64,000 nucleotides of DNA from JAAYVZ01 sp035384965 (GTDB lineage: Bacteria > Acidobacteriota > Thermoanaerobaculia > Thermoanaerobaculales > Thermoanaerobaculaceae): contig DAOOJE010000003.1 of NCBI GenBank assembly GCA_035384965.1, positions 122,098 to 186,097 on the forward strand, written 5' to 3'. The notes under the pieces were generated by a model that had not been told where the DNA came from, ran no database searches, and worked only from the letters and a program-made list of their open reading frames with translations. Positions 1 through 8,906 of this stretch are shown here, piece by piece (positions within the stretch are counted from its first letter, which is position 1; every line of letters begins with the position of its first letter). A program made the translations under genes and the position numbers.

Positions 1-600
1 CGCCCGTGCGACGACCTCCCCCTGCGCCGCCGGCGGGCGAGGCACGAGCCGCACCACGGCGGAGGTCACGCGCGGCGCGGGGCGGAAGCAGCGCGCCGGC
101 ACCTCGAACAGCGGCTCGGCCCGCATCGCCAACTCCACCACGACCGAGAGGAAGCCGCGCTCGGCGTCGCCCGGCCCTGCGCAGATCCGGAGCGCCACCT
201 CGCGCTGGACCATGAGCACTGCCGCCGCCACCAGGTCCGGCCGATCCACGAGCCGCCGTACGATCGGCGTCGCCACGCTGTACGGGAGGTTGCCGGCCCA
301 CAGCCACGGCCCGCCGGAGGCGACCTCCTCGAGGTTCACCTCGAGAGCGTCCGCCGCCACGACCTCGAGCCCTGCCGGCTGACCGAGAAGAGCTGGCAAG
401 GCCTGTGCCAGTGCGACGTCCACCTCCACCGCCCGGACGCGCGGGTAGCGCTCGAGCAGCAGGCGCGTCAGCGCCCCCTGGCCCGGGCCGATTTCCACCA
501 CCCGCGCCGGCTCGGGGGACAGGGCGGCGACGATGCGCTGCGCGACGCGCTCGTCGCGCAGGAAGTGCTGGCCCAGCCTCTGTCGGCGGGTTCGAGTCAT
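1..600 (-). CDS. rsmA: 16S rRNA adenine dimethyltransferase RsmA/KsgA (3' end outside window)
   Basis: Dimethylates two adjacent adenines in the 3'-terminal helix of 16S rRNA during 30S assembly, using SAM. Reading from the ATG at 600 gives an N-terminus MTRTRRQRLGQHFLRDERVA, the SAM-binding motif VVEIGPGQGALT and the catalytic motif NLPYSV (about residues 104-109), all diagnostic of the KsgA/Dim1 family. About 200 of the usual ~260-280 residues are present; the C-terminal helical domain runs off the left edge. It is divergent from trxA, and the trxA -35 element overlaps its start codon region. Function is secure; only the end is unknown. Confidence 0.93.
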   Translation of the reverse strand, partial: MTRTRRQRLGQHFLRDERVAQRIVAALSPEPARVVEIGPGQGALTRLLLERYPRVRAVEVDVALAQALPALLGQPAGLEVVAADALEVNLEEVASGGPWLWAGNLPYSVATPIVRRLVDRPDLVAAAVLMVQREVALRICAGPGDAERGFLSVVVELAMRAEPLFEVPARCFRPAPRVTSAVVRLVPRPPAAQGEVVARA

Positions 601-628
601 TGCCCGGTCCTCCCCGGCCCACTACAAT
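600..628 (+). promoter_or_regulatory. sigma70-like promoter for trxA
   Basis: TTGCCC (600-605), a 17-base spacer and TACAAT (623-628). Predicted transcription start is near 635, leaving a leader of about 105 bases before the trxA ATG. The -35 element abuts the rsmA start codon on the other strand. Confidence 0.5.
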
Positions 629-739
629 ACCCGCACTCGGCGCCGGCGCGAAGGGGAATGCACGGTCCGGAGCGCACCGTTGTCTGGACGCGCGACGTCT
701 CGGGCCTCCCGGCCCACCGGCGCACCCAGGGAGGACGCC

Positions 740-1069
740 ATGGCAGGCAACGTCATCGAGGTCAACGACACCAACTTCGAGCAGACCATCCTGAAGGCCG
801 ACAAGCCGGCTGTCGTCGACTTCTGGGCCACCTGGTGCGGCCCCTGCAAGATGATCGCCCCCCACGTCGAGGCCGTGGCCGCAGAAGTCGCCGGCCAGGC
901 CATCGTCGCCAAGCTGGACGTGGACTCCGCCCGCGGCGTGGCCTCGCGCTTCGGCATCCAGTCCATCCCCACCCTGCTGTTCTTCAAGGGCGGCCAGGTC
1001 GTGGACCGCATGGTCGGCGGCCAGCACCGCAAGGACGACATCAAGAAAAAGCTGCTGGCCCTGGTGTAG
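740..1069 (+). CDS. trxA: thioredoxin
   Basis: Small cytoplasmic dithiol-disulfide oxidoreductase reduced by thioredoxin reductase. The 109-residue product has the canonical WCGPCK active site (about residues 32-37) within DFWATWCGPCKMIAP, and the cis-proline loop SIPT at about 76-79, as in classical TrxA. Length matches the family. The ATG at 740 was chosen because an AGGGAGGA Shine-Dalgarno lies just upstream and the protein begins at the usual thioredoxin N-terminus; the frame is open further upstream but only with non-homologous sequence. Divergent from rsmA. No thioredoxin reductase is visible in the window. Confidence 0.96.
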   Translation: MAGNVIEVNDTNFEQTILKADKPAVVDFWATWCGPCKMIAPHVEAVAAEVAGQAIVAKLDVDSARGVASRFGIQSIPTLLFFKGGQVVDRMVGGQHRKDDIKKKLLALV

Positions 1070-1234
1070 GCGTGTACCCGTGGCTTGCGACGCCATGGAA
1101 CGTCGCTGCCTGAAGTGGGGCTGCGCGTCGAAGGTCGAGCCTCGAGGGGCGAAGTCTGCCATCCGAACGCCGGCAGGTCCTCCCCTGTCTGCCCGTGCCC
1201 GGCCTCCGGTTCGCCCGCTGCCGGAGGAGCGAAC

Positions 1235-2062
1235 GTGAAGCCCGCCAGCGGCGCCACGGGCTCGCCGCCCGAGTTCAGGAGCGTGGAGGGACCGCGCGGG
1301 CCGGTGGCGTTCGAGCGCTGGGGCGAGGGTCCGGCGCTGCTCTTGCTCGCCGGGCTCGGCTCGCGCGCCCGGCTGTGGGGCGAGCTGCCGCGCGTGCTCT
1401 CCGACCGCTTCACCGTGCTCGCACCCGACAACCGGGGGGTTGGCGGCTCGCGCAGCGGCGAGCCGTTCACTCTGGAGGGCGCAGCCGACGACGCGGCGCT
1501 CGTGCTCACCGCCTCCGGCGTCGACACGGCCGGTGTGGTGGGCGTCTCGATGGGCGGCCTCATCGCCTGTCACCTCGCGGCTCGCCACCCCGAGCGCGTG
1601 GACCACCTCGTGGCCGCCTCGTGCGCCGCCCGTCTGACGCCCCACCACCGGCGCGTGCTGCGCTTCTTCGAGCTGGCGTTCACGCGCCTCGGGCCCGGCG
1701 AGGCGGCCGAGGCGCTGATGGCGTTCGCGTTCGCTGCAGCTTTTGCCGACCGCTATCCGGGGTTCGTGGACCAGGCGGCACGGCTGTGGACGCTCGAGCC
1801 CGAGGACCTGCCCGGCGCTCTCCAGCACGTGCGCCACCTCCAGGGCGGCTGGGACCTGCGGCCGCTGGCGGCGCGCATCGCGTGTCCGACGCTCGTGCTG
1901 GCCGGCGAGCTCGACCCGATCGTCCCCGCGGCCCTCACCCGGGAGCTCGCGGCCGCCATTCCCGAGGCCCGCTACCGCGAGGTCCCCGGCGCCGCCCACT
2001 CGGTCCTCGCCGAAGGGGGTGCCGCCCTCCTCGGCGAGATCGTCGAGTTTCTCCGCGCCTGA
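1235..2062 (+). CDS. alpha/beta hydrolase
   Basis: Cytoplasmic alpha/beta-hydrolase-fold protein of 275 residues, probably an esterase, lactonase or enol-lactone hydrolase type enzyme; substrate unknown. The nucleophile elbow GVSMGGL, the acid in GELDPIV and the histidine in GAAHSVL appear in the usual order, with an oxyanion-loop region LLLAGLGSRARLW. The closest named relatives by pattern are 3-oxoadipate enol-lactonase-like hydrolases, but no pathway neighbours support that name. The GTG at 1235 is preferred because GGAGGA (1223-1228) precedes it at good spacing; an upstream in-frame ATG would add about 50 low-complexity residues. Confidence 0.8.
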   Translation: MKPASGATGSPPEFRSVEGPRGPVAFERWGEGPALLLLAGLGSRARLWGELPRVLSDRFTVLAPDNRGVGGSRSGEPFTLEGAADDAALVLTASGVDTAGVVGVSMGGLIACHLAARHPERVDHLVAASCAARLTPHHRRVLRFFELAFTRLGPGEAAEALMAFAFAAAFADRYPGFVDQAARLWTLEPEDLPGALQHVRHLQGGWDLRPLAARIACPTLVLAGELDPIVPAALTRELAAAIPEARYREVPGAAHSVLAEGGAALLGEIVEFLRA

Positions 2063-2144
2063 CGAGGTGACGCACCGCGCCCGGGCGCGACCTGGGCACG
2101 CCGCGGTAGCGGATCCCGCGCACCCCGGCGCGCCGATCGGGGGG

Positions 2145-2173
2145 TTGACGGCCGGTGGGGCCGTTGGTAGGAT
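2145..2173 (+). promoter_or_regulatory. sigma70-like promoter for tRNA-Gly
   Basis: TTGACG (2145-2150), a 17-base spacer and TAGGAT (2168-2173). Predicted start is near 2180, about 20 bases before the tRNA 5' end. This is among the best consensus matches in the window. Confidence 0.7.
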
Positions 2174-2200
2174 CACCGGCGCTCGCGCCGCGGGCGACGG

Positions 2201-2275
2201 GCGGGAATAACTCAGTGGTAGAGTGCGACCTTGCCAAGGTCGAAGTCGCGGGTTCAAATCCCGTTTCCCGCTCCA
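2201..2275 (+). tRNA. tRNA-Gly (anticodon GCC), CCA encoded
   Basis: Complete cloverleaf. The acceptor stem GCGGGAA pairs with TTCCCGC (2265-2271), the D arm is ACTC...GAGT, the anticodon loop TTGCCAA gives anticodon GCC, and the T arm contains GGTTCAAAT. A discriminator T is followed by an encoded CCA (2273-2275). It sits between its own promoter and a hairpin terminator, so it is probably a single-gene transcript. Confidence 0.97.
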
Positions 2276-2289
2276 GTTTTTGGATCCCT

Positions 2290-2313
2290 GGGACGCCATC
2301 CGGCGTCCCTTTC
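2290..2313 (+). terminator. Rho-independent terminator after tRNA-Gly
   Basis: An 8-bp perfect stem GGGACGCC (2290-2297) / GGCGTCCC (2302-2309) with loop ATCC, followed by TTTCGTTTC. It lies 15 bases after the tRNA CCA and before the carboxypeptidase gene. Confidence 0.75.
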
Positions 2314-2471
2314 GTTTCGACGGCAACTGTTCCCCCTGGAGCCGCCCCGGGCCGCGCACGACCAGCGCGCGGCCCGGCGCGGTCGCAGCCCACACCTTCG
2401 CCGCGCCACTGCCGCCGGGTTCCCGGCGCACAACCCGCACGTCGAGACATACCTTTCGAGGAGATGACCGG

Positions 2472-5400
2472 ATGAAAACGTTGCGCGCCCTGGTGCTGCT
2501 TGCCGCCCTCGCCACCGCTCTGCCGTGCGCCACCTCGTCCGGAGAGCCGTCGTCGCTCGCCATGCCGGCCGGGCCGGTGGTGGCGAGGATTCACTACCAG
2601 ACCGAGGAGCAGCTCGGCGAGCTGACCAGCACGCTCGATGTGTGGGAGGTCCACCCCGCCGAGAGCGTCCTCGTCGCCCGCCTCGACCCGGTGCAGCTCG
2701 CGCTCCTGACCGCCGAAGGCTACGCGGTCGAGGTCGACGAGGCGAAAACCGCGCTGCTGTACGAGGTGCGCGTGCCGCTGCCGGGCCAGGTCAACGCGAT
2801 TCCCGGCTACCCGTGCTACCGCACCGTCGAGGAAACCTACGCGGCGTACGACGCGCTCGTGGCGTCCTACCCGGGCCTCGTCACCAAGGTGGACATCGGC
2901 GACAGCTGGGACAAGCTCACGCCTGGCGGGCCGCCCGGCTACGACCTGTGGGCGCTCAGGGTCACGAGCGCCGCCATCCCCGGCCCCAAGCCGCGGTTCT
3001 TCCTCGTCGCGGAGGTCCACGCCCGCGAGTACACCACGGCGGAGACCGCGATCCGATTCGTGGAGTTCCTGCTCGAGCGCTACGGGGTCGACCCCGACGT
3101 CACCTGGCTGCTCGACCGGTGCGAGCTCCACGTCGTGCCGATGGCCAACCCCGACGGCCGCAAGTTCGCCGAAGGCGGCGACCTGTGGCGCAAGAACACC
3201 GACAACGACGACGGCTGCACGACCCCCGGCGCGTACGGGACCGATCTCAACCGCAACCATTCGTTCAAGTGGAATCAGGGCGGCTCCTCGGGCAGCCCGT
3301 GCGCCGAGACGTACCGCGGGCCTTCGGCCGGCTCGGAGCCGGAAGTGCAGGCCATTCAAGCGTACGTGGCCAGCCTCTTTCCCGACCAGCGGGGGCCGGC
3401 CGACACCGACCCCGCTCCGCCCGACGCCACCGGCCTTCTCATCACGCTCCACTCGTACGGGGGGCTCGTGCTGTGGCCGTGGGGGTTCACCTCCACCCCC
3501 GCGCCCAACGGCACGGCGCTCCAGACCCTCGGGCGCAAGCTGGCGTACTTCAACGCCTACACCCCGGAGCAGTCGGTTACGCTGTACCCCACGAGCGGTT
3601 CCACCGACGACTGGTCGTACGGCGAGCTCGGCATCGCCAGTTACACCATCGAGATGGGCACGCAGTTCTTCGAGAGCTGCTCGCCGTTCGAAGGCACGAT
3701 CTGGCCGGCCAACCGCAACGCGTTGCTCTACGCCCTCAAGGCGTGTCGCCGGCCGTACCAGACCCCGGCCGGGCCGGAGCCCGTCAACGTCCAGGTGAGC
3801 CCGCAAGGGACGCTGCCCGGCGGAGTGCTCACGCTCACCGCCACGCTCGACGACACCCGGTTCAGGAGCGGCACCGGCGAGCCGGTGCAGGCGATCGCTG
3901 AGGCCCGGTGGACGGCCGACGCCCCCTCGTTCGTCACCGGCACGCCGACCTCCCCGATGTCCCCCACCGACGGGGCGTTCAACTCGCCTCTCGAAAACGT
4001 GCAGGCACTGATCGACACCAGCGGGTGGAGCCCGGGACGTCACCTGCTGTTCGTCGAAGGCAAGGACGCGGAGGGCAACTGGGGGGTGCCCGCGGCGGCC
4101 TTTGTCTGCGTCTCGGCGGCGGCCAGCGCCGTCGGCGTGAGTCCGTCGTCGGTCGCCGGGTCGGGCAACCCCGGGGCCACCGTCGACTACACCCTGACCG
4201 TCACCAACCTCGGGACCTCGACCGAGACGCTGGCCGTCGCGCTTTCCGGCCACGCCTGGCAGGTCACGGCGCCGGCGAGCCTCGGCCCGCTCGCGCCGTG
4301 TGCCTCGGCCACCTTCACCGTGTCGGTGAGCGTGCCGGCCGAAGCCCAGGCGTGCTCCACCGATGCCGTGACCGTCAACGTCACCGCGGCGGGAGGCAGC
4401 GCCACCGCGGTCGTGCTCACCACCGTCAACCCGGCCGCGGGCCCGCCGATTACCGCGCCCGAGGAGGTCTGCTCCCTCTCTTCGGGCAATTCGGCCTCGG
4501 TCCCGGATGCCGGCCCGGGGGCCACCTACGCGTGGTCGATTGCCGGCGGCACGATCACCGCCGGCGACGGCACTCCCGCCATCACCTTCACGGCCGGAGC
4601 GAGCGGGGTCGTGACCCTCAGCGTCCTGGTCACGGAAACATCGTCGTGCGCCCTCTCGGGACCGGCCACGATCGGCATCGTCCCACCGCCCGTCGTGGCC
4701 ATCACCGGCACCACGTCGCTGTGCACCGGCGACACCTTGACGCTTGTGGCCGAGGGCGCTGGTCTCGTGTCGTACCAGTGGTCCCGGGACGGCCTCGACA
4801 TCCCGGGAGCGAACTCGGCGACGTACGCCAAGGCCAGCGCCACCAGCAGCGACTCCGGCACTTACCGGGTGCGGGCGGCCAACGCCGCGGGCTGCACCGG
4901 CGCGTCCCCGCCCGTCGCCGTGGTCGTGGCGTCCGAGCCACAGACCTCGATTGCCGACGTGGCCTGGCCGGAGGGCAACTCAGGGGTCTCGGACGCGGTC
5001 TTCACCGTGAGCCTGTCGGTGCCAGCCTGCGCCCCGTCGAGCATCGCGTTCGAAGCCACCGGCGGCACGGCCATGCCCGGCGTCGACTTCCAGGCTGTTT
5101 CCGGGACCCTCGAGTTCGCGCGCGGCCAACAGTCGCGCACTCTTGCCGTCCCGGTCCTCGGCGACCGCGTCGCCGAGAACGACGAGACCTTTTTCGTCGA
5201 CCTGTCGGCGCCCGCCGGTCTTTCCATCCTCCGCGGCCGGGCCACCGGCACGATTCTCAACGACGACGTTGCCGGCATCGTCGTGGCCCCGACTTCGGGG
5301 CTCGTCGTCTCGGAGACCGGCTCCACGGCAACGTTCAAGATCACGCTGACGAGCCAGCCCACTGCCGATGTCGTGGTCGCGCTGACTTCCTCCGATCCTA

Positions 5401-6875
5401 CCGAGGGCAAGGTCTCGGGCAACGTCACGCTCACGCCCACCAACTGGTCGGCCGGCGCCACCGCCACCGTCACCGGCATCGACGACTTCGTCATCGACGG
5501 CAACCAGGCTTTCACGATCACGACCTCCCCCGTTGCCAGCCTCGATCCGTTTTACGCCGGCATCGATCCCGCCGACGTCGCCGCAGTCAACCTCGATGAC
5601 GACGTGGCCGGCTTCGCGATCTCCCCGACGAGCGGCCTCAAGACCACGGAAGACGGCGGCACCTCGTCGTTCGTCGTCGCTCTGAGCTGTCAGCCCGCGG
5701 GACCCGTCACGCTGCCGCTGCGCGTCGTGCCGCCGTCGGAAGCGCTGGTGTCGCCGGTGTCGATCACCTTCAAGCCCGACGACTGGAGCATCCCGCGCCT
5801 GGTGACGCTCACTGGCGTGTCGGACGGGGTGCCGCGCACCTACTCCGTGGTGACCGACCCCGCGACGAGCAGTGACCCGGCGTTTTCCGGCCTCAACCCA
5901 CCCGACGTTTCAGCCACGAACCTGGGCACCGGCGTTGGCATGACCGAGCGCGTGGGGCTCGCCGTCGACGTGCACCCCGGAACCATCTCATCCTCCAACC
6001 TCAACGGGGTGCTCGAGGCCGGCGAAATCGTGATCCTCGAGCCGACGTGGCGCAACACCCGTCCCACCGCCAGGAAGCCGTTCGCCGAGCTGGGCGAGCT
6101 GACCGGCCCGCAGGCGGCCGGCACCCGGTACCGGACCACCGCCGTCTACCCCACCCTGGCGCCAGGCCAGTCCGCGAGCTGCTACGACCCGGCGAACCCC
6201 GCGTCGTGCTACGCGGTCTGGCTGCGCCCACCCAGTCCCCGGCTGCTTCGCCACTGGGACGTGCGCATCGACGAGACGGTCGACGGCCACCCCACGACCT
6301 GGGTGCTCCACGTCGGTGAGAGCTTCGTCGACGTGCCGCCCAGCCACTGGGCGTACCGGTTCGTGGAGACGCTCTTCCACAACGGCATCACCGCCGGCTG
6401 CAGCGAGACCTCCTACTGCCCCACCGCGCCGCTTTCGCGAGCCGAAATGGCCGTCCTGCTCCTGGTGGCCAGGCACGGTCCCGGGTATGCGCCGCCGCCG
6501 GCCACCGGCACCCTTTTCGCCGACGTGCCGGCCGACCACTGGGCAGCGCGCTTCATCGAGGCGCTGGCCGCCGAGGGGATCACGGCCGGGTGCGGGGCAG
6601 GGCTGTACTGTCCCGACAACCCGATCAGCCGGGCGGAGATGGCCGTGTTCCTGCTGGTGGCCGAGCACGGTACGGGCTGGGGCCCGCCGGCGCCCTCCGG
6701 CACGCTGTTCGCCGACGTCCCGGCCGACTACTGGGCGGCGGCGTTCATCGAGGCGCTGGTCGCGGAGGGCATCACCGGCGGCTGCGCTCCCGGGCTGTAC
6801 TGCCCGGCCAGCCCCGTGACGCGGGCCGAGATGGCGGTGTTCCTGGCCGCCACGTTCGGCCTCACGTTGTACTGA
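2472..6875 (+). CDS. secreted M14 zinc carboxypeptidase with Ig-like, Calx-beta and three SLH domains
   Basis: A 1467-residue exported protein. After a signal peptide (MKTLRALVLLAALATALPCA) comes an M14 metallopeptidase domain (about 90-420). Zinc ligands are H183 and E186 in VHARE and H327 in LHSYGG; catalytic E394 is in TIEMGTQ; a substrate-binding DLNRN motif is present. Ig/PKD-like modules follow, then Calx-beta-type segments (about 825-1150, with repeated NDDV endings). From about 1285 three S-layer homology repeats each begin FxDVPxxxW and contain AEMAV. It probably trims peptides outside the cell while anchored at the envelope. Start chosen by GAGGAGATGACCGG upstream plus the signal peptide. 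Its last 14 bases overlap the convergent DDAH gene. Confidence 0.9.
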   Translation: MKTLRALVLLAALATALPCATSSGEPSSLAMPAGPVVARIHYQTEEQLGELTSTLDVWEVHPAESVLVARLDPVQLALLTAEGYAVEVDEAKTALLYEVRVPLPGQVNAIPGYPCYRTVEETYAAYDALVASYPGLVTKVDIGDSWDKLTPGGPPGYDLWALRVTSAAIPGPKPRFFLVAEVHAREYTTAETAIRFVEFLLERYGVDPDVTWLLDRCELHVVPMANPDGRKFAEGGDLWRKNTDNDDGCTTPGAYGTDLNRNHSFKWNQGGSSGSPCAETYRGPSAGSEPEVQAIQAYVASLFPDQRGPADTDPAPPDATGLLITLHSYGGLVLWPWGFTSTPAPNGTALQTLGRKLAYFNAYTPEQSVTLYPTSGSTDDWSYGELGIASYTIEMGTQFFESCSPFEGTIWPANRNALLYALKACRRPYQTPAGPEPVNVQVSPQGTLPGGVLTLTATLDDTRFRSGTGEPVQAIAEARWTADAPSFVTGTPTSPMSPTDGAFNSPLENVQALIDTSGWSPGRHLLFVEGKDAEGNWGVPAAAFVCVSAAASAVGVSPSSVAGSGNPGATVDYTLTVTNLGTSTETLAVALSGHAWQVTAPASLGPLAPCASATFTVSVSVPAEAQACSTDAVTVNVTAAGGSATAVVLTTVNPAAGPPITAPEEVCSLSSGNSASVPDAGPGATYAWSIAGGTITAGDGTPAITFTAGASGVVTLSVLVTETSSCALSGPATIGIVPPPVVAITGTTSLCTGDTLTLVAEGAGLVSYQWSRDGLDIPGANSATYAKASATSSDSGTYRVRAANAAGCTGASPPVAVVVASEPQTSIADVAWPEGNSGVSDAVFTVSLSVPACAPSSIAFEATGGTAMPGVDFQAVSGTLEFARGQQSRTLAVPVLGDRVAENDETFFVDLSAPAGLSILRGRATGTILNDDVAGIVVAPTSGLVVSETGSTATFKITLTSQPTADVVVALTSSDPTEGKVSGNVTLTPTNWSAGATATVTGIDDFVIDGNQAFTITTSPVASLDPFYAGIDPADVAAVNLDDDVAGFAISPTSGLKTTEDGGTSSFVVALSCQPAGPVTLPLRVVPPSEALVSPVSITFKPDDWSIPRLVTLTGVSDGVPRTYSVVTDPATSSDPAFSGLNPPDVSATNLGTGVGMTERVGLAVDVHPGTISSSNLNGVLEAGEIVILEPTWRNTRPTARKPFAELGELTGPQAAGTRYRTTAVYPTLAPGQSASCYDPANPASCYAVWLRPPSPRLLRHWDVRIDETVDGHPTTWVLHVGESFVDVPPSHWAYRFVETLFHNGITAGCSETSYCPTAPLSRAEMAVLLLVARHGPGYAPPPATGTLFADVPADHWAARFIEALAAEGITAGCGAGLYCPDNPISRAEMAVFLLVAEHGTGWGPPAPSGTLFADVPADYWAAAFIEALVAEGITGGCAPGLYCPASPVTRAEMAVFLAATFGLTLY

Positions 6876-7659
6876 CGGCCCTGCCGGGGACGGCCCGATC
6901 CGCGAGGAGGAGGCTGCAGCACGTGAGGGCCCCCTCGGCCTTGGCGAGTTCGGACATGTCGATGCGCACCAGTGCGAGGCCTGCCTTCTCGAGGCGCGCC
7001 GCCGTGCGCGGGTACGCCCTGGCCACCACCACGGCGCCCTCGAGCATGAGCGTATTGGCCGCCATCGGCTCCGCGGGATCCACGTCGATCTTCTCGAAAC
7101 GAGCGAACGCCGAGGCATCCACCCACTCCCGGTTGATCAGCACCGTTTCCGGCGCGACTTGCGTCGCCGCCGTCTTGAGGTGCAGGCAGCCGCCCACGGC
7201 CACCGGGGTGACCGCATAGCCGAACGGCGCCAGTGCGGCCCGCAACTGTGCCACCCCTGCCTCGTTCGTCCGGCCGCCCAGACCGACGAACACCTTCCGA
7301 CCCACCCGCAGCACGTCGCCGCCGTCCAGGGTGCCGGGCTCCACGATGCTCGCCACCGGCCTGTGCCCGGCCAGCGCCACCGCCACCGCCGCCGTCTCGC
7401 CCCGCCGCGACGGCGCCCCCGGACGGGTGATGACTGCCAGCTCGTCGACCACCACCGCCGTATCCTCGATGAACACGCAGTCGGGAAACTCGTCGTCCGC
7501 CGGCAGCGACAGCACCTCGCAGCCGAGTGCCTCAAGCGTCCGCTCGTATTCACGGTGCTGCACGCGAGCCCGTTCGACATCGATCGGCTCACGGGCGAGG
7601 TGCGTCAGCTCACAGCGGGACATCGACCGGCTCGGTGTGCGGGTGATGGCCAGGGGCAT
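6862..7659 (-). CDS. amidinotransferase-fold hydrolase, dimethylargininase-like (DDAH)
   Basis: The 265-residue protein belongs to the amidinotransferase superfamily and most resembles N(G),N(G)-dimethylarginine dimethylaminohydrolase, which converts methylated arginines to citrulline and methylamines. Visible family motifs are DCVFIEDTAVV, the GTLDGGDVLR motif, GGCLHLK with the catalytic histidine, and the C-terminal nucleophile cysteine in LTCCSLLL. The ATG at 7659 follows GAGGGAG at good spacing; an in-frame start further upstream would add 33 residues without homology. Convergent with the carboxypeptidase gene (14-bp overlap). Arginine deiminase-like or succinylarginine-type substrates remain possible. 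Confidence 0.82.
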   Translation of the reverse strand: MPLAITRTPSRSMSRCELTHLAREPIDVERARVQHREYERTLEALGCEVLSLPADDEFPDCVFIEDTAVVVDELAVITRPGAPSRRGETAAVAVALAGHRPVASIVEPGTLDGGDVLRVGRKVFVGLGGRTNEAGVAQLRAALAPFGYAVTPVAVGGCLHLKTAATQVAPETVLINREWVDASAFARFEKIDVDPAEPMAANTLMLEGAVVVARAYPRTAARLEKAGLALVRIDMSELAKAEGALTCCSLLLADRAVPGRAVSTT

Positions 7660-7751
7660 GGCAGTCTCCCTCACCCGATCATACGCAGGGCCTGAAAGAG
7701 ACGGCGTGACGGCAGTCACCTGCCGACGCACGAGAGTGTGACTACTACCTG

Positions 7752-7780
7752 TAGACATGTGACGATATTCGTTGTACAGT
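7752..7780 (+). promoter_or_regulatory. promoter for the winged-helix gene, predicted leaderless
   Basis: TAGACA (7752-7757), a 17-base spacer and TACAGT (7775-7780). The expected start of transcription, 7787-7788, coincides with the ATG at 7788, and no Shine-Dalgarno is present. The segment is noticeably AT-richer than its surroundings. Confidence 0.5.
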
Positions 7781-7787
7781 ACTCTCG

Positions 7788-8156
7788 ATGCTCGCGCCGA
7801 TCCTGCCGAACGCCCGTATCCGCGTCCTCACGCTGCTCCTGCGCGATCCGGCCACCTCCTTCTACCTGCGAGAAATTGCCCGCCTCTGCGAGCTGCCGGT
7901 GCGGGCCGTGCAGCGCGAGGTCGCGCTGTACGAGGCCATGGGACTGTGCGAGCGCGTTCCGAGAGGCAAGCAGGTCTTCTTCAGGGTCTGCACCGACCAT
8001 CCTCTTTTCGCCGAGCTGCGGGCGCTGCTACTCAAGGCGTCGGGGCCCGCTGCGCCCGGGCCGGTCGTGCCGGCGGCCCCCTCGCCTCGAGTCGAGCCGC
8101 CGCCGGCAAAGACTCCGCTGCCTTCGAGACGGGCCGACTCCTGGCGCGTTTGGTGA
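7788..8156 (+). CDS. winged helix-turn-helix transcriptional regulator (ArsR-like)
   Basis: A 122-residue DNA-binding protein. Residues about 1-85 form a winged helix: the recognition region reads FYLREIARLCELPVRAVQRE and is followed by the wing GLCERVPRGKQVFFRV. The rest is a proline-rich tail of no recognised fold. The domain resembles the HTH of small regulators often paired with MNT-type nucleotidyltransferases, but no such partner is adjacent. It is divergent from the DDAH gene and points toward the 3' end of the cytochrome operon. Predicted to be translated from a leaderless mRNA. Target genes unknown; no metal-binding cysteines of classical ArsR sensors are visible. Confidence 0.75.
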   Translation: MLAPILPNARIRVLTLLLRDPATSFYLREIARLCELPVRAVQREVALYEAMGLCERVPRGKQVFFRVCTDHPLFAELRALLLKASGPAAPGPVVPAAPSPRVEPPPAKTPLPSRRADSWRVW

Positions 8157-8276
8157 CGACCCGACCACCCGGGACCGGGAGATCGGCCGGAGCGTGGCTG
8201 GGGGGCGCGTGCGGCAGCCGCTCTTGCAGCATGGCACCCCACCGCCTCTACGGCAGCAGGGCAAAGCGTTCCCGCC

Positions 8277-8906
8277 TCAGCCGCAGGACCCGGACTTGCG
8301 CCTCTGCGCGCCCTGCACGCGGACCTTGCGCTCGAACGAGCGGCCTTCGAGAGCATGGGGGCCGGGGTCGCTCTCGGGGTGGCGCTCGCCCAGCGCCGCC
8401 TCGAAACGGTAGCGCCGGCAGTCGTCCAGCTCGCAAGCTTGCAGGGAGGGGTCGAGGCGGTCGGGGCGGCCGAAGACGCCGAGCCAGCCGTGAATGCCGC
8501 CGCGCAGAATGTACGTCTGCTCGAAGCCGGCCGCAGCCAGCAGCAGCCAGGCCTGGCGGGCCCGCCCCTCGCCGTTCGACATCACCACGACCACGTCGTC
8601 GCGGCGAATGGCTCCGGCGTCCCCCCGCGCCAGCGCGGAAAGGGCCGCGCGCCGGGCGCCGCCGAGGTGGAAGAGGTTGAACTCGGCCTCCTCCCGCACA
8701 TCCAGCAAGTGCAGGCGGGCTGCCGGGTTGTACAGCAGCTCGAGGGTTTCCTCGGGCGAGACGCGAATGTCGGCGGACTCCAGGCGCTGTTCGAGGGCGG
8801 CGCGGCGGGCGTCCAGGCGCGAAGCCGGATCGGGCCGGTCCAGCAGCGCCAGGACAACCGCCACCACAACCGCTGCCAGCGCGGCCAAAGTTTTCGGCTT
8901 CAGCAT
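8277..8906 (-). CDS. membrane-anchored rhodanese-like protein lacking the catalytic cysteine
   Basis: 209 residues: an N-terminal signal-anchor (MLKPKTLAALAAVVVAVVLA) followed by a rhodanese domain (about 50-160) with LLDVREEAEFNLFHLGGA and the closing GGIHGWLG. The active-site loop reads VVVMSNGEGRA, with Ser110 where active rhodaneses have cysteine, so persulfide transfer is not expected; a sulfur-species binding or docking role is an inference. It is the last gene of the six-gene operon and overlaps the preceding YeeE-type gene by 7 bases, which ties it to sulfur transport. The ~50-residue C-terminal tail is polar and has no recognised domain. Confidence 0.8.
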   Translation of the reverse strand: MLKPKTLAALAAVVVAVVLALLDRPDPASRLDARRAALEQRLESADIRVSPEETLELLYNPAARLHLLDVREEAEFNLFHLGGARRAALSALARGDAGAIRRDDVVVVMSNGEGRARQAWLLLAAAGFEQTYILRGGIHGWLGVFGRPDRLDPSLQACELDDCRRYRFEAALGERHPESDPGPHALEGRSFERKVRVQGAQRRKSGSCG

